A stretch of 5,480 bases of DNA from JBBSEZ01 sp038239195 (GCA_038239195.1 JBBSEZ010000566.1:1-5480); one strand, 5' to 3'; shown: positions 1-5,389, counted from the stretch's first letter. Program-made: numbers and translations. The notes: a model not told the origin generated them from the sequence alone.

Positions 1-165
1 CCACGCCCATCGGGGCCACGTCCCCAGGGCCTCCTCCAGGAGGTTCAGGCGTGGGTCGCCGAGTGCCAACGTCTCAAGGGCCTGGCGGCCGAGGTCAGCC
101 AGTTGACCCTCGCCCTGGTCAAGGGCCACGCCCAACAGCGCAAACGCAAGAAGGGCCGACCCTGA
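1..165 (+). CDS. C-terminal end of an unidentified protein (5'-partial)
   Basis: The frame is open from base 1 to a TGA at 163-165, giving 54 residues with a high fraction of G or C at third codon positions, as expected for a real gene in this genome. The visible part starts Pro/Arg-rich, then has a stretch (about residues 11-40) with regularly spaced Leu/Val/Ala that looks helical and possibly coiled-coil (LLQEVQAWVAECQRLKGLAA). It ends in a strongly basic tail (QQRKRKKGRP) that could contact nucleic acid. I do not recognise the family. A C-terminal piece of a DNA-associated or mobile-element protein is possible, but nothing seen here proves it. No convincing terminator hairpin follows the stop. 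The start lies outside the window. Confidence 0.55.
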   Translation, partial: PRPSGPRPQGLLQEVQAWVAECQRLKGLAAEVSQLTLALVKGHAQQRKRKKGRP

Positions 166-275
166 GCATCGGCCCCATCCTGGCCCGCACCGCCGATTCC
201 GCCCCCGCCCAGGCCGCAGGGCCCTCATTTCTCAGAGCTGAAAAATATTGCCCGCCCTCACACCTTCAAAGGGAG

Positions 276-284
276 TGCTAACAT
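276..284 (+). promoter_or_regulatory. Possible extended -10 element upstream of the phosphatase gene
   Basis: TGCTAACAT reads as an extended -10 (TG, one base, then TAACAT, 4 of 6 matches to TATAAT), about 70 bp before the ATG at 354. It sits in a locally less GC-rich patch (about 235-300). No good -35 is found at 16-18 bp, so this is a weak candidate. Confidence 0.2.
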
Positions 285-353
285 GGCGAGTGCTTTTCAC
301 CCTTTCACGGACGAGAGAGCAACGCGACCTGTCGGCCCGTCGAGGGCGCCATC

Positions 354-1892
354 ATGTCGGAGGCATCGCCCGGCACGATCCTGTTTGTCAGTGCCGAGAA
401 CCCGTCTGGCCTGCCCTGCTGGCCGGCCCTGTGTCAGGAAGGCTTCGTCGTCCACCGGGCCGCGACCGGCGCCGAGGCCCTTGACCGTGCCGCCAGTGCG
501 ACCGACCTGGTGATCGTCAACGGCCACCTGCCCGACCTGAGTGGGCCGGAAGTTTGCCGCCGCCTCAAGGCAAGCCCGCTCACGGCGGCGGTCCCCGTGC
601 TGCGCCTCTGCGCGCCCACCGAGGGCGAGGACGAGCCCGGCGGCTGGGATGGGCTTGCCGACGGCTCGCTCAGCACTCCCGTGGCGCCGCGGGCGCTTCT
701 CGCGCAGGTCAAGGCCCTCTTGCGAGCCCGCCGCGCCGAACGCGCCCTGCGCGACTCCGAGGCGCTGTATCACTCCCTGGTCGAGACGCTGCCGGTCTGC
801 ATCTTTCGCAAGGACCTCGAAGGGCGCTTCACCTTCGCCAACCGTTCCTTTTGCGCCGAGTTGCATCGCCCGCTCGAAGAGATCGTGGGGCGTACCGACC
901 GCGACTTCTACCCCCCGGAAGTCGCCGAGAAGTACGCGGGCGACGACCGGCGCGTCGCGGAGACCGGCTGCTCCTTCGAGGACGTCGAGGAGCACTGGGC
1001 GCCGGGGAAGGAGAAGACCTATGCGGCGGTCCTCAAGGGGCCCCTGCGCGACTCCCGCGGGCAGGTCGTCGGCGTGCAAGGCGTTTTCTGGGACGTGACC
1101 GCGCGCAAAAGGGCGGAGGCCGAGCTCGCGCACACGGCGATCGAGTTCGGCATCGCCCGGCGCATCCAGCAGAAGTTCTTCCCGCGGATGGCCCCGCGCC
1201 TGGCGGGCGGGGAGGGCGGCTGCGACCTCGATCTGGGCGGGGCTTCCTACCCCGCGGAGGCCATCGGCGGCGATTACTTCGACTACCTTCCCCTGCCCGA
1301 CGGGTCGCTCGGCATCGCCATCGGCGACGTGAGTGGTCACGGCATCGGGCCAGCGCTGCTGGTGGCCATCGCCCGCGCCTACCTGCGGGCTTGCGCCGAG
1401 GCGGAGGCCGACGTGGGCGCCATTCTGGACCGCGTCAACCGGCTCCTGGTCCCCGACATGGAGGGGGACCGCTACGTGACGATGCTGTTGGCCCGCCTCG
1501 ACCCGCGGACGCGCACGCTCCTGTACGCCAGCGCCGGGCACGCCACCGCCTACGTCCTCAACTCGGCGGGGGAGGTCAAGCGCACCCTGGAAAGCACCGG
1601 CATGCCTCTGGGCATCGTCGCGAACGCCACTTTCCCGCTCGGCGCCGAGGCCAAGCTCGACGAGGGCGACCTCGTGGTGTTGCTGACGGACGGCATCGCC
1701 GAGGCCCGTGCTCCCGATGGCGCCCCTTTCGAGACAGAGCGCTTGCTCGACCTGGTGCGCCGCTTCCGAGACCGGCCGGCGCTCCAGATTGTCGAGGAGC
1801 TCCATTCCAGCGTGCGCGCGTGCGCGCAGCACCTGCCCCAAGACGACGACGTCACGGCGACGATCGTGAAGGTCGGGCCGTGCGCGGGCTGA
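354..1892 (+). CDS. Pseudo-receiver/PAS/SpoIIE-type serine phosphatase (RsbU/RsbP-like)
   Basis: This 512-residue cytoplasmic signalling protein has no signal peptide or membrane segment. Residues 8-125 follow the response-regulator receiver pattern. Residues 134-257 are a PAS sensor domain (SLVETLPVCIFRKDLEGRF through GVFWDVTARKRAE), and residues 258-507 are a SpoIIE/PP2C phosphatase domain. The phosphatase motifs are intact: GGDYFD (305-310), GDVSGHG (324-330), SAGH (393-396), LTDGIAEAR (444-452) and QDDDVT (496-501), so the metal-binding Asp residues are present. In the family this domain dephosphorylates a phosphoserine on a STAS anti-anti-sigma factor, which frees a sigma factor from its inhibitor. 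The receiver is degenerate: Asn56 replaces the phosphoacceptor Asp, Cys86 the Thr/Ser and Thr108 the Lys. The start is supported by GAGGG at 343-347, 6 bp upstream. The gene converges on a HATPase gene 5 bp away. The domain call is firm; the STAS partner is inferred and not in the window. Confidence 0.95.
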   Translation: MSEASPGTILFVSAENPSGLPCWPALCQEGFVVHRAATGAEALDRAASATDLVIVNGHLPDLSGPEVCRRLKASPLTAAVPVLRLCAPTEGEDEPGGWDGLADGSLSTPVAPRALLAQVKALLRARRAERALRDSEALYHSLVETLPVCIFRKDLEGRFTFANRSFCAELHRPLEEIVGRTDRDFYPPEVAEKYAGDDRRVAETGCSFEDVEEHWAPGKEKTYAAVLKGPLRDSRGQVVGVQGVFWDVTARKRAEAELAHTAIEFGIARRIQQKFFPRMAPRLAGGEGGCDLDLGGASYPAEAIGGDYFDYLPLPDGSLGIAIGDVSGHGIGPALLVAIARAYLRACAEAEADVGAILDRVNRLLVPDMEGDRYVTMLLARLDPRTRTLLYASAGHATAYVLNSAGEVKRTLESTGMPLGIVANATFPLGAEAKLDEGDLVVLLTDGIAEARAPDGAPFETERLLDLVRRFRDRPALQIVEELHSSVRACAQHLPQDDDVTATIVKVGPCAG

Positions 1893-1897
1893 AGAAC

Positions 1898-2752
1898 TCA
1901 GGACGTCGCGGACAGCGCCGGGGCCGGGCGCCGGCGAACGTGGGCGAAATACAGAACCAGGCGCGCCTCGTTGCCGACGTCGTTGTAGCGCAACTCATCG
2001 ACCAGCCCGCCGGCGAGGAGAATGCCGAACCCGCCGTCTCGCAGGTTGCGAGCAGCGCGCACCGGCAGATGGGCCAGCGGATCGTCGGCGCTGGCGGCGT
2101 GGGGAAGCCTGCGCGGGTCGAAGCCCGGCCCCGTGTCGCGCACCGCGACGCCGACCTTGTCGGCATCGAGGCGGCAATGGAGGCGGACGATCTGGTCCGG
2201 CTGGTTCCTGTGGCCCCATTCGATGGCGTTGGCGGCGAGCTCGCGCACGGCCAGCGCCAGTTTCTGCACGGGCAGAGCGTCCAGCCCGGCGCCGCGAAAC
2301 AACTCGGTCAGGAACTCGGCGAGGGGCCCCAGGACGGTGGGGTTACTGCGCAAGCGGAGGCGAACCTCGGCGCGCGTGCCGTTGCGCGCTCGCTCGGCCG
2401 AGTGGAGGAGGGCGCGCCGAACGGCCTGGTGGAGGCCCTCGCCGTCGAAGGGAGCGCGGAGCTCCTCGTCCGCCTGGACTTCGAGATCGGAGGCGACGTG
2501 CGCGGAACGAAGCCGTAGGACCGGAAGGGCCCACGTTTCCGGGCTTACTTTGAGGGCGCGCACCAGGCGTTCGACGTCGGCGCCGAGCCTTGGCGGCGCG
2601 ATCAACACGACCGAGGGTTGATGAGCGCGGGCCCAGCGCAAGGCGTCGGGCACGCGAAGCGCGGTGATTTGACGGGCGCAGGACTGGAGGGCGGGAACCA
2701 GAAAAGAGCTTGCGATGGGGTCGTCCTCGACGATGAGGGCGTGCGACAACAT
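1898..2752 (-). CDS. Pseudo-receiver/HATPase, RsbW-like anti-sigma-factor kinase
   Basis: This 284-residue soluble protein has two parts. Residues 1-120 have a receiver-like pattern: the acidic cluster VEDD (8-11) is present, but Ala52 stands at the phosphoacceptor Asp, Arg82 at the Thr/Ser and Ala100 at the Lys. Residues 128-271 are a GHKL ATPase domain of the RsbW/SpoIIAB type, with an N-box ELAANAIEWGH (171-181), a G1 box DTGPGFDP (206-213) and a G2 box GGFGILL (240-246). There is no histidine phosphoacceptor domain, so it is not a classical histidine kinase. Family members bind a sigma factor and phosphorylate a STAS antagonist on serine, opposing a SpoIIE phosphatase like the one encoded convergently next door. 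RsbW proteins are usually about 140-160 residues, so the extra length is the receiver-like part. Two adjacent ATGs exist (2755 and 2752); the Shine-Dalgarno spacing favours the second. The gene is probably cotranscribed with the small secreted-protein gene 76 bp upstream. Confidence 0.92.
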   Translation of the reverse strand: MLSHALIVEDDPIASSFLVPALQSCARQITALRVPDALRWARAHQPSVVLIAPPRLGADVERLVRALKVSPETWALPVLRLRSAHVASDLEVQADEELRAPFDGEGLHQAVRRALLHSAERARNGTRAEVRLRLRSNPTVLGPLAEFLTELFRGAGLDALPVQKLALAVRELAANAIEWGHRNQPDQIVRLHCRLDADKVGVAVRDTGPGFDPRRLPHAASADDPLAHLPVRAARNLRDGGFGILLAGGLVDELRYNDVGNEARLVLYFAHVRRRPAPALSATS

Positions 2753-2755
2753 CAT

Positions 2756-2762
2756 CCTCTCC
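2756..2762 (-). promoter_or_regulatory. Shine-Dalgarno that decides the start of the HATPase gene
   Basis: On the minus strand GGAGAGG lies directly before two tandem ATG codons. The GGAG core is 3 nt from the first ATG (2755) and 6 nt from the second (2752), so the second is the more normal start. It also rules out the 90-codon in-frame extension up to 3025, which overlaps the upstream gene and has no receiver-like sequence. Confidence 0.65.
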
Positions 2763-2828
2763 TTGGATGCCTGGCTCGATGGGATGAACGAACCGTGAGA
2801 GGCATTGTCGCGCGCCCGGCCCTCGCCG

Positions 2829-3167
2829 TCAAGCACCTCGTCGGAATTTCTCCATCTCCGGGAAGTTTGCCAATCGCTTCCGGTGCTCCTCGGGTTGCCG
2901 CAAGACCAGGTCGAAAAGCGCCGAGGCGCTCGCCGAGCCCGGTCGCGGTCGGGCCAGAAGGCCAAGCAAGCGCCCGGCCCCTGGCTCCTCCTCTTGCCAG
3001 GCCTGCAACAGGGGGAGGAAGGCACCCATGCCGGCGGAGCCCCGCTTCACCATCACGGGGCTCGTGGCTTCGGCCGCAGGGCCCGGCGAGGTTGCCGGGG
3101 CTTGCGCCAGCCAGAACGTGGAAAGGACCGCGAACCCGAGCAACATCTGTGCGAACCAGCGCTTCAT
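2829..3167 (-). CDS. Small predicted secreted protein of unknown function
   Basis: The product has 112 residues. The N-terminus looks like a Sec signal peptide: MKR, then a hydrophobic core (about residues 8-20), then a small-residue region AQAPA that could be cleaved near residues 23-25. There is no Cys in the right place for a lipobox, so it is not an obvious lipoprotein. The mature part is about 88 residues: a low-complexity Ala/Pro/Ser stretch, then Leu-rich helical segments (AFLPLLQAWQEEEPGAGRLL and ALFDLVLRQPEEHRKRL). Codon choice is strongly GC3-biased, and AGGGG (3176-3180) lies 8 bp from the ATG, both favouring a real gene. I do not recognise the family. It precedes the HATPase gene on the same strand with a 76-bp gap, so the two may share a transcript starting in the divergent region upstream. 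A role as an exported signal or sensor for that regulator is speculation. Confidence 0.75.
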   Translation of the reverse strand: MKRWFAQMLLGFAVLSTFWLAQAPATSPGPAAEATSPVMVKRGSAGMGAFLPLLQAWQEEEPGAGRLLGLLARPRPGSASASALFDLVLRQPEEHRKRLANFPEMEKFRRGA

Positions 3168-3188
3168 CGCCTTGGCCCCTTACTGAAA

Positions 3189-3205
3189 GGACATGAGAGA
3201 TGTCC
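3189..3205 (-). repeat. Perfect inverted repeat, 6-bp arms with 5-nt loop
   Basis: GGACAT and ATGTCC flank GAGAG. It ends 21 bp upstream of the secreted-protein ATG, so in that gene's mRNA it would form a small hairpin just before the Shine-Dalgarno; in DNA it has the size of a repressor operator. It is not followed by a long T-run on either strand, so it is not a classical terminator. Confidence 0.5.
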
Positions 3206-3211
3206 GAGAGC

Positions 3212-3236
3212 GGAGAAGTGCCCCTCTCTCTTCTCC
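3212..3236 (-). repeat. Perfect inverted repeat, 7-bp arms with 11-nt loop
   Basis: GGAGAAG (3212-3218) pairs perfectly with CTTCTCC (3230-3236). It lies directly downstream, on the minus strand, of a TAAACT -10-like word and only 6 bp from the shorter inverted repeat. The position over a likely transcription start suggests an operator or a 5'-leader hairpin for the secreted-protein/HATPase pair. The arms are purine/pyrimidine-rich, so chance pairing is possible. Confidence 0.45.
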
Positions 3237-3242
3237 AGTTTA
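3237..3242 (-). promoter_or_regulatory. Possible -10 box for the secreted-protein/HATPase transcript
   Basis: On the minus strand TAAACT (4 of 6 matches to TATAAT) is followed by GGAG. No clear -35 lies at 16-18 bp. The start point would fall near 3230, inside the 7-bp inverted repeat, giving a leader of about 60 nt. Confidence 0.3.
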
Positions 3243-3512
3243 TCGCACGTCTCCGACCGGAGGCGCCCCCGTGCGCTGCCGAGCTGGAACGTTCCTCCCA
3301 TTTTGCCTTGGCGCCCCCGGAGCTTCCCGTGCAGGTGGCAGGCCCGTTTGGGTGAGGGGAAAACGATCCGCAAGGGGGGAAAAAGGCTCAAGAGCGAAGG
3401 GCTGCCGAATCATGGGACCAGGTCGCCGTCGGCCCGCCAGGATACGACCGCAACATCCACGGAGGTCGCGGCCGTAACCCCACGAACGAGACGGCCGGCA
3501 GGGCCCCATTCT

Positions 3513-3521
3513 TGCTACACT
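3513..3521 (+). promoter_or_regulatory. Possible extended -10 box for the amidohydrolase operon
   Basis: TGCTACACT (TG at 3513-3514, TACACT at 3516-3521) is an extended -10 without a recognisable -35. Transcription would start near 3528, leaving a very short leader of about 12 nt that begins at the AAGGA (3528-3532) Shine-Dalgarno. Confidence 0.35.
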
Positions 3522-3539
3522 GGAGGCAAGGACGCAACC

Positions 3540-4376
3540 ATGATCGACACACACATCCACGTCGTGCCTCCCCAGTTGCCGGGCGCTGGCGCGCTCAGCC
3601 CGCTGCTCGAAGGGCCGGGCGCCGCCCTGGCCGACGAGCTCCGGCGCGAGCTGCGGTCGGCCGGCGTCGCGGTCGCCCTGGCAATGGGCCACCTCAACGG
3701 CGCGCCTGACGACCCTCTCGGGATCGCCACCACCCTCGCCATCGCCCGCGCCGTGCCCGGGCTTTATGCCATCGGCGTCGCCGACCCACGCCGGACGGAC
3801 CGGGACCACCTTGCGGCGGTGGAGGCGCAACTGGCGACGGGGCGCGTCAAGGCGCTCAAGGGCTACCTGGGTTATCTGCATTACGGGCCCGAACACGCCG
3901 GCTATCGGCCCTACTACGAACTGGCCGAGCGCCACAACGTCCCCGTCGTGTTCCACACCGGCGACACCTACTCGCCGCGCGCCAAGCTCCGCTTCGCCCA
4001 GCCGCTCCTGACGGACGAGGTGGCCGTCGATCACCCCCGGGTACGCTTCGTGCTGGCCCACCTCGGCAACCCCTGGCTGATCGACGCCGCCGAGGTGGTG
4101 TACAAGAACGTCAACGTGTGGGCCGACCTCTCGGGGCTCGCCGTAGGCAGCGCCGCGGACTTCGCCGCCCCGGAAAAGGCGGAGGCGCTGGAAGAAGTCG
4201 TGGCGGGCCTGCGCCGGGCCTTCCGCTACGCCGAGCGCCCCAACCGCTTCGTCTACGGCACCGACTGGCCGCTGGCGCCGATGGGCAGCTACAAGGCGTT
4301 CGTCGCCGCCGCCGTTCCGGAGATGTATCATCCGCAGGTCTTCGAGGACAACGCCCGCGGGTTGTTCCGGCTTTGA
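3540..4376 (+). CDS. TIM-barrel metal-dependent hydrolase (amidohydrolase_2 family)
   Basis: The 278-residue product begins MIDTHIHV, the HxH metal motif (His5, His7) on the first strand of an amidohydrolase barrel. Further expected ligands are visible: His139 in VVFHTGDTY, His174 in FVLAHLGNPW and Asp242 in VYGTDWPLAP. The NARGLFRL ending is typical of the ACMSD/amidohydrolase_2 group, which hydrolyses or decarboxylates small substrates with one divalent metal. The length is normal (about 250-330) and no ligand is missing. There is no signal peptide, so it should be cytoplasmic. The substrate cannot be told from the sequence. The ATG at 3540 is chosen because HxH usually lies within ten residues of the start and AAGGA (3528-3532) is 7 bp upstream; the frame stays open far upstream but without family sequence. 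It is the first gene of a likely operon, with 16 bp to the next gene. Confidence 0.93.
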   Translation: MIDTHIHVVPPQLPGAGALSPLLEGPGAALADELRRELRSAGVAVALAMGHLNGAPDDPLGIATTLAIARAVPGLYAIGVADPRRTDRDHLAAVEAQLATGRVKALKGYLGYLHYGPEHAGYRPYYELAERHNVPVVFHTGDTYSPRAKLRFAQPLLTDEVAVDHPRVRFVLAHLGNPWLIDAAEVVYKNVNVWADLSGLAVGSAADFAAPEKAEALEEVVAGLRRAFRYAERPNRFVYGTDWPLAPMGSYKAFVAAAVPEMYHPQVFEDNARGLFRL

Positions 4377-4392
4377 CGAGAGGACAGGCATC

Positions 4393-4779
4393 ATGGGCAT
4401 GGATCAGACCGTCTCGTTTCCCGGGGCCGTGCCGCCGTGGTCTGCCGTCGCCGAGCTCCTCGCCCGGCGCGGCTTCCCGGTGCAGATGCGCATGATCGAC
4501 GGGGAGCTCGCCTTCCCCGACGAGGCCGTGCCCGAGAACTGGGGGGAATTGCGCGTCGGCGCGTCGTGGGGGATGGTCACGTTGCGGCGGCAGCCCGCCG
4601 CTGTGGTCTGCGTCACGTGGGGCAACGCCGACGCCAACCTGCGACAGGCCTGGAACGCGCTGGCGTGGGCGCTGGCCGAGGTCGGGGATGGGCGCGTGTC
4701 GTCGGCTGGTGGGCCCCTCGACGCCGGCGCCTTCGCGCGCCAGGCGGAGTTGCCCGCGGGGCTGGCCCCGGGAGGCTGA
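4393..4779 (+). CDS. Hypothetical protein, 128 residues
   Basis: I do not recognise a named family. The protein is soluble and acidic, with no signal peptide or membrane segment. The N-terminal half has a helix-like segment (WSAVAELLARRGFPVQMRMI, residues 16-35). A strand-rich middle follows (DGELAFPDE at 36-44, WGELRVGASWGMVTLRRQ at 50-67, AVVCVTWGNADANL at 70-83), then a Trp-rich helix (RQAWNALAWALAEVG, 84-98). The last 30 residues are Gly/Ala/Pro-rich and probably disordered. The pattern resembles a small alpha/beta fold. The start at 4393 is backed by GAGAGGA (4378-4384), 8 bp upstream; an ATG at 4399 is an alternative. It lies 16 bp after the amidohydrolase gene and 4 bp before the FHA gene, so translational coupling is likely. 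Confidence 0.85.
   Translation: MGMDQTVSFPGAVPPWSAVAELLARRGFPVQMRMIDGELAFPDEAVPENWGELRVGASWGMVTLRRQPAAVVCVTWGNADANLRQAWNALAWALAEVGDGRVSSAGGPLDAGAFARQAELPAGLAPGG
4770..4775 (+). promoter_or_regulatory. Shine-Dalgarno that decides the start of the FHA gene
   Basis: GGGAGG ends 8 bp before the ATG at 4784, close to the ideal spacing. It lies inside the last codons of the preceding gene. It favours 4784 over the in-frame ATG at 4688, whose extra 32 residues are Arg/Pro/Ser shadow sequence overlapping the upstream gene. Confidence 0.75.
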
Positions 4780-4783
4780 CGTC

Positions 4784-5311
4784 ATGCAGCTCCGCCTGGT
4801 CTTGCTCGACGGGGCCCGGGGGCGCTCCTTCCCCCTCGAAGTGGGCCAGACGCTGACCCTGGGCGGGGCCCCCGAGCGCGACGTCTGCCTGCCGATCTCC
4901 CACGTCGAGGGCTGGCACTGGGACGTGACGCGCGACGGGAGCGGCGCCTGGCTGCGCGACCGCAACAGCTCCAGTGGCTGCCAGCTCAACGGCGAGCGCG
5001 TCGAGCCCGGCGGCTCGCGCCGGATGCGCCCCGGCGACCTGCTCGAGATCGGCGACGAGCGCCTGCTCCTGACGGCCCGAATCAACGTGTCTCCGGACTG
5101 GCTTCGGGGCAACGAAGGGGCGGCGCGGAAGCTGGCGCGGGCGATCGCGTGGGGCCCCGATCTGGCCGCCATGCCCGTGCTAGCCGACGCCCTGGAGGAG
5201 GCTGGCTGCGACGACGACGACTTGCTGGCCTGCTGTCGCGCGCCGGGGACGGACCGCTGCGCGCGCTGGGTGCTGGCGGTGTTGCTCGCAGCGCTCACGG
5301 GGGAGGGGTGA
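4784..5311 (+). CDS. FHA-like domain protein with a planctomycete-type C-terminal tail
   Basis: The 175-residue cytoplasmic product has an FHA fold pattern in residues 1-100: MQLRLVLLDGARGRSFPLEV, LTLGGAPERDVCLP, HWDVTRDGSGAWLRDRNSSS, LNGERVEPG and MRPGDLLEIGDERLLL. FHA domains bind phosphothreonine on partner proteins, usually substrates of Ser/Thr kinases. Here several contact positions differ: the usual GR is Gly27-Gly28, the usual SRxH is EGWH (42-45, only His kept), and the usual STNGT is SSSGC (62-66). Phosphothreonine binding is therefore doubtful. Residues 105-172 are mostly helical and contain LADALEEAGCDDDDLLACCR (133-152), a segment I associate from memory with short C-terminal modules of Gemmata-type proteins. 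Two adjacent Cys (150-151) occur there. It is the third gene of the operon, 4 bp after the hypothetical gene, and no terminator is evident after it. Confidence 0.88.
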   Translation: MQLRLVLLDGARGRSFPLEVGQTLTLGGAPERDVCLPISHVEGWHWDVTRDGSGAWLRDRNSSSGCQLNGERVEPGGSRRMRPGDLLEIGDERLLLTARINVSPDWLRGNEGAARKLARAIAWGPDLAAMPVLADALEEAGCDDDDLLACCRAPGTDRCARWVLAVLLAALTGEG

Positions 5312-5318
5312 GGACGTC

Positions 5319-5347
5319 TTGGCCCAATGGGCATCCTTCGTTATCCT
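5319..5347 (+). promoter_or_regulatory. Possible sigma70-type promoter for the last gene
   Basis: TTGGCC (5319-5324) and TATCCT (5342-5347) are separated by exactly 17 bp, with 4 of 6 matches in the -10. The start point would be near 5354, giving a leader of about 35 nt before the ATG at 5390. This fits a new transcription unit after the FHA gene. A 4-bp hairpin GCCC/GGGC overlaps the -35 and is too short to be a terminator. Confidence 0.4.
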
Positions 5348-5389
5348 GTTGGCGCGGTCGTGGTCCTCGATCTGGGTGGGAGGTTTGCG

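Larger units (their letters stand above)
3168..3539. other. Divergent intergenic region (372 bp) with inverted repeats and promoter-like words
   Basis: This stretch separates the minus-strand secreted-protein/HATPase pair from the plus-strand amidohydrolase operon and must hold promoters for both. Open frames here have shadow-like composition (Arg/Pro/Gly-rich), so I call no gene. The left side has two perfect inverted repeats (3189-3205 and 3212-3236). Both edges have a TAnACTGGAG word. The middle (about 3350-3390) has two A-tracts preceded by G-runs (GAGGGGAAAA and GGGGGGAAAAAGG). No terminator, small RNA or riboswitch was recognised. Confidence 0.6.

Noticed and set aside
273..294. Direct repeat GAGTGCT (273-279 and 288-294) as a regulator-binding site
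   Set aside because: Only 7 bp and two copies with 15-bp spacing. It is suggestive of two helical-face sites, but not distinguishable from chance without comparison.
297..1841. A 514-codon open frame on the minus strand opposite the phosphatase gene
   Set aside because: It is a GC-driven antisense shadow. The plus strand has five intact SpoIIE motifs and a good Shine-Dalgarno, while the antisense product has no recognisable domain.
1915..1931. GCGCC/GGCGC hairpin (7-nt loop) just past the phosphatase stop, as a terminator
   Set aside because: There is no T-run on either side and it lies within the coding 3' end of the HATPase gene. Short GC stems are frequent by chance at this base composition.
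554..2518. A 654-codon plus-strand open frame spanning the phosphatase 3' part and the HATPase region
   Set aside because: The product is Arg/Pro/Gly-rich with no domain pattern. It crosses two real genes of opposite orientation.
3164..3391. A 75-codon minus-strand open frame in the divergent region
   Set aside because: It overlaps the start of the secreted-protein gene, spans both inverted repeats, has basic low-complexity composition and no persuasive Shine-Dalgarno.
2805..3539. In-frame upstream extension of the amidohydrolase (245 extra codons)
   Set aside because: The extension overlaps the secreted-protein gene on the other strand, is low-complexity, and lacks homology-like pattern. 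The HxH motif fixes the start near 3540.
3240..4400. A 386-codon minus-strand open frame opposite the amidohydrolase
   Set aside because: Antisense shadow. All metal ligands of the amidohydrolase lie on the plus strand, and this frame has no family features.
4111..5334. A 407-codon minus-strand open frame opposite the last three operon genes
   Set aside because: Ser/Arg/Pro-rich shadow composition. The plus-strand genes have properly spaced Shine-Dalgarno sites and domain patterns.
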